DNA of 64,000 bases from Nereocystis luetkeana. Lineage: Eukaryota; Sar; Phaeophyceae; Laminariales; Laminariaceae. Under the pieces are notes generated by a model. That model saw only the letters and a program-made list of their open reading frames with translations. It was not told the origin of the DNA and did no database searches. Every line of letters begins with the position of its first letter. Position 1 is the first letter of the stretch. This document shows positions 57,120-64,000 of the stretch, one piece after another. The position numbers were made by a program, and so were the translations under genes. Location of the stretch: contig JARUPZ010000030.1 in the NCBI GenBank assembly GCA_031213475.1, positions 2,399,871 to 2,463,870 on the forward strand. Direction: 5' to 3'.

Positions 57120-59320
57120 ATGAAGGATTTCCTCCTAACAAAAATGTGTGACATACCGGAAAAAAATATCGAAAGAATGATATAATTATTGTAGTGAAAC
57201 AATGGAATCCCGGGTGAATGGAACGTAACATTCATCCGTCTTGTTTGGGCTAGATCAGAAATCATGTACACCTGTTCCGTTTGAAGCCAAAACCAAGTAG
57301 GAAGAGCACCCTCCCACGATCAGTGTTTTGGGATTGACAAATTTCAAACCATAACTACATTGTACCTGAACGTTGAGCGTGTGGCCTCCAAAATCTAAAG
57401 TGTTAGGTTTTCATGGGGATATATATATATGGAAAAAGCACCACGAGCTCTACTCGGGACATGCGCGGGGACACCAGGCGCGTGTTTCGTTTCGCCACGG
57501 CGGACGCGCCAAGAGTATTTCGTCTGCCCCCGCTGAGGGGACAACTCGTGCACCGGGTGTGGCGCCGCTCGACCTTGCCATGAGGCGCGGGAGCGAAAGA
57601 AGAGATGTATGTGGTGTTTTGAAGTCTCAATTATTATTGTCGTCGACGAGTTGTGTTGTTGTACCTACTACTGAGGTCAAGGGGGCCTCTCATCCCTGTT
57701 CCCCGTGACCCTGAAAAATCATCCGAATATATTTTTATGCAACCCATTCGGGAAAGCACAAAATTTAAAATCCCACCGCATATATATGCCCGTTGGACAA
57801 TTCGCACAGCTAGCTGCATGAATCACATCGATCAACCAATCAGAGAATACATCAGCCATCTGCGCGACTAGTCACTGTGAAAAACTGCTATCTATGTCTT
57901 ACAGCCTCCCCCCATTCGAGGCAAACTGTCATGATCATAGTGTCAATGCCGTACTACCGTCCAAGGTTTACAGCAATCCAATACATACATAGGTAGGTGC
58001 TGTTGGCTTGGCATAACAAGTAGTATAGGCCCACCAATTCAAACACAGAAATTCCAAAAACCCATAAAACACTGCCTCCCTGCTTAGAAATCGCCAAACT
58101 CATCCAGAATCCAAACAAACTCAAATAAATACAATGCAAATTTCCAAAGCATACTACTGTTTATTATGCGTAAGTTTCAACAATCTCCCAAATAAATACT
58201 GAACTGCCGTAACTACAGGCCTCGGCCCGCGATATTCAAACGGTCATCAGTTCAAAAACTACTACACACGCACAGCGACGAAACACTCGACTGCCGTAGC
58301 TACGGACCTTTGTTCGCGGTATATTCAAACGGTCGTCAGTTGGAAACTTATTACACACGCACAACCGCCTCTCGGCTGTGCACACATCGCCCTTCGAATT
58401 CCAAAAAACCAATAAAATCCTTAATATCCTACTCCCCCAAGTCAGTATACTCAATAAAACTCCAAAACATCCTACTCCTCCAATGCAGTAGAATACCACC
58501 CGAATATTTGGACGGTTTAGTCTACCAACAATGTTATGTCTTCCTTATGAACCAACTACTAAAAATACCCATTCATTGCATACCACTGGAATTTTTAAAA
58601 GAGAAATAAACAATCCATATATTCGTGCACGAAAAGTAGTATCATAGTCAGTCTCATAGCTCCTCCTCCGTACGTACGTGACCGTACACTATGCCGTAAC
58701 ATCAAAAATGTATCCCGTATTCATCCGCCAGCTAGCTGTTAAGTGTCGGGCGGGGGGCGGTTACCTACCGAACATGTGACCCAGTGAACACAAAGAAAAA
58801 TCAAACATTTTCCAATTTCCCGACCAAATAAATGGGAAATATCCGAGCAAGCCAATATTATTGTTGCATACCGCACACACACGCACGCGCGCGCGGGGGA
58901 GGGGGGTATGCAATCCAGTTGCGATGCTACGCAAACAAAATCAAAACAAGTTTATGAGTCTCGACTCCAAGCACGTACGTACGTAAACGCATGCATCATC
59001 TCCCTCCTTGCTACCAATCTGGGGCGGATGCCTTCTGCTCCGCGACCTTCGTTCTCCAATCTGATCTCCGGCCGCGGCTGAGGTAGGCCATCTTGTCCAC
59101 CTGGGTAATAGCACTGTCGCTCCCGAAGGATTGAACTCAACGAAAAAATATGGGGCACATACCGTTGGGACAAGTGAGAGCAATATAGACTCGTTTTTTT
59201 CTGGTCCAGTATAACAATAGCAAGATATCCGCTGATTTTCGAGTATATTATGCTACAGCAATAAATATTACTATCCTATACGTCGTATACATACCGCTGC
59301 TGTCCTTCCTCCCTACTCGG
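57120..59320. other. no supported gene
   Basis: Apart from the 85-bp duplication at 58202-58370 and a CG/CA-rich run near 58870-58905, I see only short, unsupported ORFs. Confidence 0.4.
58202..58370 (+). repeat. tandem duplication, two units of about 85 bp
   Basis: CTGCCGTA(A/G)CTAC, TATTCAAACGGTC and TTACACACGCACA-like sequence occur twice, starting at about 58202 and 58290. Confidence 0.75.
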
Positions 59321-59329
59321 CATAGATGC

Positions 59330-60945
59330 ATAGTCGAAGACCTTAGGGAGTTCCGAGCCACCGAAGGTTCAACGGAAGTTGCCCCCTTCTTGGTGTTTCG
59401 AGTTGAGACCGCGTTGTGGTCCACTGCAGCCAAAACGGCGGGGAAGTGGTACCGGGGGATCCTTGACGCAGCCGAACGATTCATGGTGAGGTGGCACGTG
59501 GCTGAGGCTGAGATGAGTAGGCAGCGCCGCGCATCCGCCGTGGATGGTGTCCAAGGGAACGGGGGTGGAGGGGGCAACAGGAGAAGTGGCAGAAAGCCCG
59601 ACCAAGGGAATGCGGAGAGGGGGGGGAACAGGAGGGGTAGAAGGGAAACGGCGGTAAGGTAGACGAAAGTAGGAAGGAGATGGCAGACAGGGTAGCAAGG
59701 CACCAAGTCGACTACGAAGTAAAACATGACCATACTACTAGTGCTGCCAACTGGTGCAGTTGGTTCGAACGTGGTCTCCCCTTGTCTTCTCTTTTTGTTT
59801 TGTTTTTTTTCTTTCTTGCGCTGACTCTCCGTGATTTTCATTATATTTTTTTCTCTTCCTTTTCTGATTGACAAGCCGTACTGAAGGAGCCGTGTGGCGT
59901 GGTTGGATGACGAAGCTGCTCTGCTCGTTTCGTATTGTCTGACGCCAAGGGGCTGGGCATAGTTGACGAACGCAGGGCGGAGACGGCAGTCTGGGTAGCA
60001 AGGTACCAGGCGGACTAGGAGGGAGAACCTGGCTATACTACTCGTACCACAAACTGCTGCCGCCACCTGGAAGGTGCTTTGGGCTTTTGTCTGCCTGTTA
60101 TTTCCCCTTTGTTATTTTTCCTTGTTAATTTTTTCATTGGTTCTTCGTCTTACTCTGTTTACAAGCAGTAGTGTTTTTTCTTATTTTTTTATATTTTTTT
60201 TTTTCCAGCTCGTTCTTTTTCAAGTGTTGGCCACCTCGCCTGCGGGAGGGGGGCACGACAGATTGTTTCTCCTAGATTTTGCATTCATTTTTTTCTTTTT
60301 TCTATTTCGATTTGTCTACCTTGTTTTTGTTTTCTCTTTGATTGTTTCTTTTCGTTTCACTATTTCATAGATTGCGTATGTCGTGCCTGTCGTATCTAAT
60401 ATGATGACATGGCTTTGTATTGCCCACTGCAGGGCATACTGCACACGTGGCAACGTGGAATCTCTGAGGCGTAGCTTTGTGACCACAGAACTTGTATCTC
60501 TCCTAGGATTTTTTTTTTTTTTTTTTTTTTTCATCCCATTCATTATCTTCGCACATCTTCTTCTCTCTCTCCTTCCAACTCGTAACTCAGATCCGGGGTC
60601 ACATAGCAGGCTCTTCTCCCCCCTTCCCGCTACGGTACGTGCCTTCATTTTTCATCGCGAGAAGATTTCAGCCTTTTCTTCCCTCGTCGACTCGCATCGA
60701 ATTGTGCCTACCCACGCTGCAAGGCGCTCTCAACAATTGAATCCCTTTTTATTTTTATTTTTGCAAATAAAGTCAAAGTCCGACCCTCCTGGGGCTCGAA
60801 CCCAGGACTCAAACAAGTAGAATTCGAGGTTAACCACTTGAACCACCGGGGCGACCGGCTTGGAGAATCGGCACGGATACTGGTTGTGCTGGATGTCGAC
60901 GGGTAGAAAGAACGGTTTAATGTTAAGAACACACACACACTCTAC
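59330..60945 (-). mobile_element. TIR transposon (family A), long copy split by a SINE
   Basis: The TIR end is at 60945, the SINE at 60509-60859 interrupts it, and the interior continues to about 59330, where similarity stops. It is longer than the 925-bp copy and holds a 272-codon open frame (minus strand) and an overlapping plus-strand frame (59390-59662) that is partly kept in the copy at 56335-56754. Neither resembles a transposase I know. Confidence 0.7.
60509..60859 (-). mobile_element. SINE family I, copy 8, nested in a TIR element
   Basis: Full-length minus-strand copy with 23-nt poly(A) at 60509-60531. It splits a TIR-element copy whose uninterrupted form reads CTAGGATTGGAGAATC; CTAGGATT and TTGGAGAATC flank the SINE. 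Confidence 0.9.
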
Positions 60946-60949
60946 ATCA

Positions 60950-61980
60950 GCGTGCAAGCTCTTGCTTACAGCAGAAGTATATATATATATATATAATTCC
61001 CACTCAAAAACCTGTATACAAAAAAAAAGAAAACTATACCAAAGGTGGGTTGTACGGAATTTCCACTGGAATAATCTACGCGCATTTAATCCAGCCAGAG
61101 ATAGTGGGTACGTGTAACACATGTGGTACGTGCATCCATTGTTGGTGGATTGAGCACCAAAACAAAACAAAACAAACATGAACACGAGTATGTCGATGTC
61201 TACCAAACGGAGATGCTTTTCAGTAATTCATAATCATCCATCTGCCACAACATTAATTTGGAAAAAAAAAAAAACTCAAACAATCACGGTCGACATTAAC
61301 GCGTGGTACCATTTATAGCCAGGTACAAAAACCGTGATGCTGAAACTCAAATTCGCCATCCATTGGCCATCACCAACCAACTAAAAATTTCTCCATCCAG
61401 CCTGCCAGACAGAATAGCTTGTACGTGGTACAATCGAGTCTATATACGAGGGTAGTAGTGAAACGAAGAATGACTGGAGTTGCTCCTACCACTGTACCAT
61501 TCAATAACAAATACTCCAACATAAAAATCAGATCAGGGAAAAATGAAGAATACATTCCTTACTCTAACTTGTAGACGATGATCTGGTCTTTCTCTGCGGA
61601 CCAACGCCCAGACGGGTAGGGTGACTCGTGTACTGAGCCAAGCTGGGGAGACTATGAGGGGTTTTAGTGGGTTCGAATCCCACACTACCTGATCAGTGAG
61701 TCGGGAGAGATAATATCTAGACTCAGGTGCCTACATCCTCGGAGTAAACCACACTTTAATGGCGGCCACAGGCAGGCCCGACCAAGGTGGAAGAAAAGAA
61801 CCGGGTTCGAACCGGTACACGAAAACTTGAGAAATAAGTGTGGACAGGGGTTTCCTCTCGCTCTCCGGGGCAGAAAAAAAAAAAAATGGTCCTTCTCGCG
61901 TGCCCGCGCCCTCCTCGGCCGCGCAAGATGCCGACGTCCCGGCTCCGTCCCCCAGCTCACGAAGCTGTTGAAAAAAACAA
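60950..61980. other. no supported gene
   Basis: AT-rich with short ORFs. A GGGTTCGAATCCCAC segment at about 61669 resembles a T-arm, but the rest does not fold as a tRNA. Confidence 0.4.
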
Positions 61981-61984
61981 ATCC

Positions 61985-62410
61985 GCTCACACGTTGCTCG
62001 TCCTTGCGCTCATCGGGCAAGGGGGGGGGGCATGGCGCCGGAGACGTCGACGCTGGTGGCTCCTCCTGACGTCGTTGTTGCTGCTGCTGCGGCTGGCTCA
62101 CACCTTGTTCGTCCTCGCGCTCATCGGGCAATGGGGGTGCCCATGGCGCGGGGGAAGCCATAGCTCCTCCTGACGTTGTTGCTGCTGCTTCAGCCCGACG
62201 TCGGGCATCTTGCCCACCGTCAACCCCCGAAGGCCCAAACCCTCGTCCTCCAGACCTTGCTTTCCCTCGCGCTCAGCTGGCATTGGCGGCGGCCACGGCG
62301 CGGGGGAAGTCGAAGCTGTTGGGTTCCTCCCGACGCCGTTGTTGCTGCTGCGGCTGGGTGTGTTCCTGCATCGTCTTCTGCCCATGCTCCTCGCCGCCAA
62401 TCAGCTCCTC
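61985..62410 (-). repeat. coding-type minisatellite, three units of about 105-140 bp
   Basis: Three units encode variants of QQQQ-RRxEEP, then PAPWPPPLP and DEREDEQ when each is read in its own frame. Small indels between units break any continuous frame. They lie directly after the Q-rich frame. Confidence 0.65.
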
Positions 62411-63391
62411 CTCACGTCCCACCAGGTCCCCATCGCTCACCTGCAATATTTCTCCCTGCATGCACTCCTCCTCTCCCTGCTTAAAACAACCGTCATAAAC
62501 TGGTGGCCTGCTACTAGTATCGCTGATGTGAAACGTACCTGCCTGTGTGGTAGACGTAGCGTGGTGCGGGGGGGATGCTGTCGGGACCTCCAGTGGGATG
62601 GCTTGGGATGGGTTCTTGCTGCTCCTGGGCTCCATGCCCTGGGCTTGCGCACCCTCCTTCGTGCCTTCTTCCTCCTCTGAGGTCGCGGTCGCATACTCCC
62701 TTGCGGCTGCGCGCTCTTCTCTAGGTTCACGTATCGCCTTCATGAAGCAGTATTCAATCGCTTGACGGTCTTCCACAGACAGCTTCGGGAATGCAGATAA
62801 AAAATCCATTGCATACCCTTCGCCCGATCGTTCGCTCGACGAAGTCGCGATCAAGGATGTTGCGCTTGATGGTGGGGCGTTGCTCTCCTGGGCTGGTACT
62901 CATCTCGCATCTGCTCTGACTTCTACGTGTTGTGCGTAACTGGCGTCGGTCGGGTCTCGCTGAATGGCATGTTGTTGCTGCTGCTCCTGCTGCTGCTGCT
63001 CCTGCTGGAAGCGATCTTGCGGGTAGTAGTAGTGGTCACTGTACTGCTGTTGCTGGTGGTACTGCTGCTGCTGGTGCTGCTGGTGCTGCTGGTATTGCTG
63101 CGGGTAGTAATTTGTCGAGTAGTAAGGGTCGCTGTGCTGCTCTTGCTGGTGCTGCTGATTCTGCGAGTAGTAATATGTCGAGTAGTAGGGGTTGCTGTGC
63201 TGCTCTTGCTGGTGCTGGTGCTGTTGCGGGTAGTAATCTGTCGAGTAGTAGGGGTTGCTGTACTGCTCTGGCCACACACCTACGAGTAGGAGTTCAAAGG
63301 TTGCCCTGGACGGACTACCAGGTACCAGGTACCAGGTATGTAGGATATCATGATGAATTACATAACTACCAAGTGATAATACAAGGTACAA
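62273..63391 (-). CDS. Q/Y/S-rich low-complexity protein frame, split by one TGA
   Basis: One minus-strand frame is open from 63391 to 62273 except for TGA at 62902-62900. The first part has three to four repeats of the type HSNPYYSTDYYPQQ with long Gln runs, a prion-like composition. The second part begins after the stop and contains MDFLSAFPKLSVEDRQAIEY, a likely folded or helical segment, then acidic and Gln-rich tracts. No family is recognised. The start is uncertain, since the first 40 residues look non-coding. Either a pseudogene, an unseen intron, stop readthrough or a sequence error explains the TGA. Confidence 0.4.
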
Positions 63392-63399
63392 ACATTCGG

Positions 63400-64000
63400 C
63401 AAACGCGTGCGAAGAAACACTGCAGGGTTGGTGGGCGTCTAGCGGTTTCTAGATCGGTTTGGTTTGAAGAAGACACTGCGGTAACTAACTCGTGTCATGT
63501 AGGCCCCATACGGTACCCAAGCACTAGGTGAAGCCTGGGTTGTGCTAGAACGAATCTGGCCTGCAGGTCAAGGTTGTATGCTTACGAGAGTGGGGTAGAC
63601 ACATACTGTAGTTCGTGTGATGTTTTCGCACTATCAACATTAATAGAACACATTCCGAACTCCGGCCACTATTATTAATTAGGCTGTAACTAAAATGCAT
63701 CTCGATTGAAGAAAACAAACGAGTACCAGGCACTAACTAAATGGTGCAGTACCAGTACTAGGGAGAAACGGTACCACCGAGTTATCCTATATGGGATACC
63801 ATCCCGTATCAATGACAACCATATGACACCTTGAATGTATCCATGCTGTATTCAGGACAGCGCTTACGAGGGTCCACCGACAAGGACCGCAAGCTGCGTG
63901 GTACATTGGTCAGTCGGGGCATGAACTGGGGCAGAGTGTGAACGTGGCATGTATGCCCAGCATAGAGCATAGAGCATAGAGCGGGCTACTGTAGGACTCC
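63400..64000. other. no supported gene at the window edge
   Basis: Contains short palindromic TACCAGGTA-like words and a CATAGAG triplication at the very end; no coding signal. Confidence 0.4.

Noticed and set aside
61617-61691. tRNA-like segment with GGTAGGG...CACTACC ends and a perfect T-arm
   Set aside because: No T at the position before the anticodon, box A does not match and no clover-leaf forms; at best a tRNA-derived fragment.
63036-63531. Plus-strand Leu/Ala-rich ORFs
   Set aside because: They are shadows of CTG-rich repeats whose minus strand gives the Q/Y frame.
1-64000. CRISPR array or bacterial operon
   Set aside because: The repeats are not evenly spaced with unique spacers and the genes are spliced; the DNA is eukaryotic.

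Overview
The window is nuclear DNA of a eukaryote with long, repeat-filled introns. It holds multi-exon genes with standard GT-AG splice sites, tRNA-derived SINEs with poly(A) tails, relics of Ty1/copia, Ty3/gypsy and hAT elements, TA-flanked MITEs and short CCCTAA arrays. A secreted beta-helix protein ending in a WSC domain, TTAGGG-type repeats and this intron structure would fit a stramenopile, most likely a brown alga. That assignment is inference; no organelle or rRNA marker is present.

The dominant feature is a very large, interrupted inverted duplication. The left arm (about 1.3-17.8 kb, gene on +) and the right arm (about 28.1-50.4 kb, gene on -) carry the same gene: signal-peptide-like N-terminus, right-handed parallel beta-helix, Pro-rich linker, C-terminal WSC domain. 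Thirteen exons can be paired between the arms. Twelve have identical lengths in both (114, 78, 135, 97, 174, 87, 104, 91, 122, 117, 65 and 133 bp) and the linker exon differs slightly. Downstream of each gene, and also mirrored, lies a Ty3/gypsy reverse-transcriptase fragment. The right copy looks intact and probably functional. The left copy is a pseudogene with a lost start codon, four in-frame stops, a broken splice acceptor and a small deletion.

Layout: 0-1.3 kb, weak repeats. 1.3-16.0 kb, left pseudogene with a SINE in intron 1 and another in intron 8. 17.1-17.8 kb, gypsy relic. 18-28 kb, the spacer between the arms: a decayed, 3'-truncated Ty1/copia element (about 20.0-22.85 kb), three families of tandem repeats, a hAT transposase relic between two minisatellite arrays, a second SINE family and a MITE. 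28.1-28.8 kb, mirrored gypsy relic. 29.9-50.4 kb, right gene; its introns hold a MITE, a 12-bp-periodic CATG array, a TIR-transposon fragment, an antisense ORF with a signal peptide, and a 2.5-kb field of degenerate AATTGGAATTGTCC repeats around a palindromic CCCTAA core. 50.7-61 kb, nested mobile DNA: a TIR transposon family repeatedly hit by SINEs and a MITE, with empty-site comparisons available inside the window. 61-64 kb, minisatellites and a Q/Y/S-rich low-complexity reading frame on the minus strand broken by one stop codon.

Exon boundaries were set by eye, by aligning the two arms and requiring consistent phase; no aligner or RNA evidence was available. Most long stretches between the listed features show no coding signal I can support.
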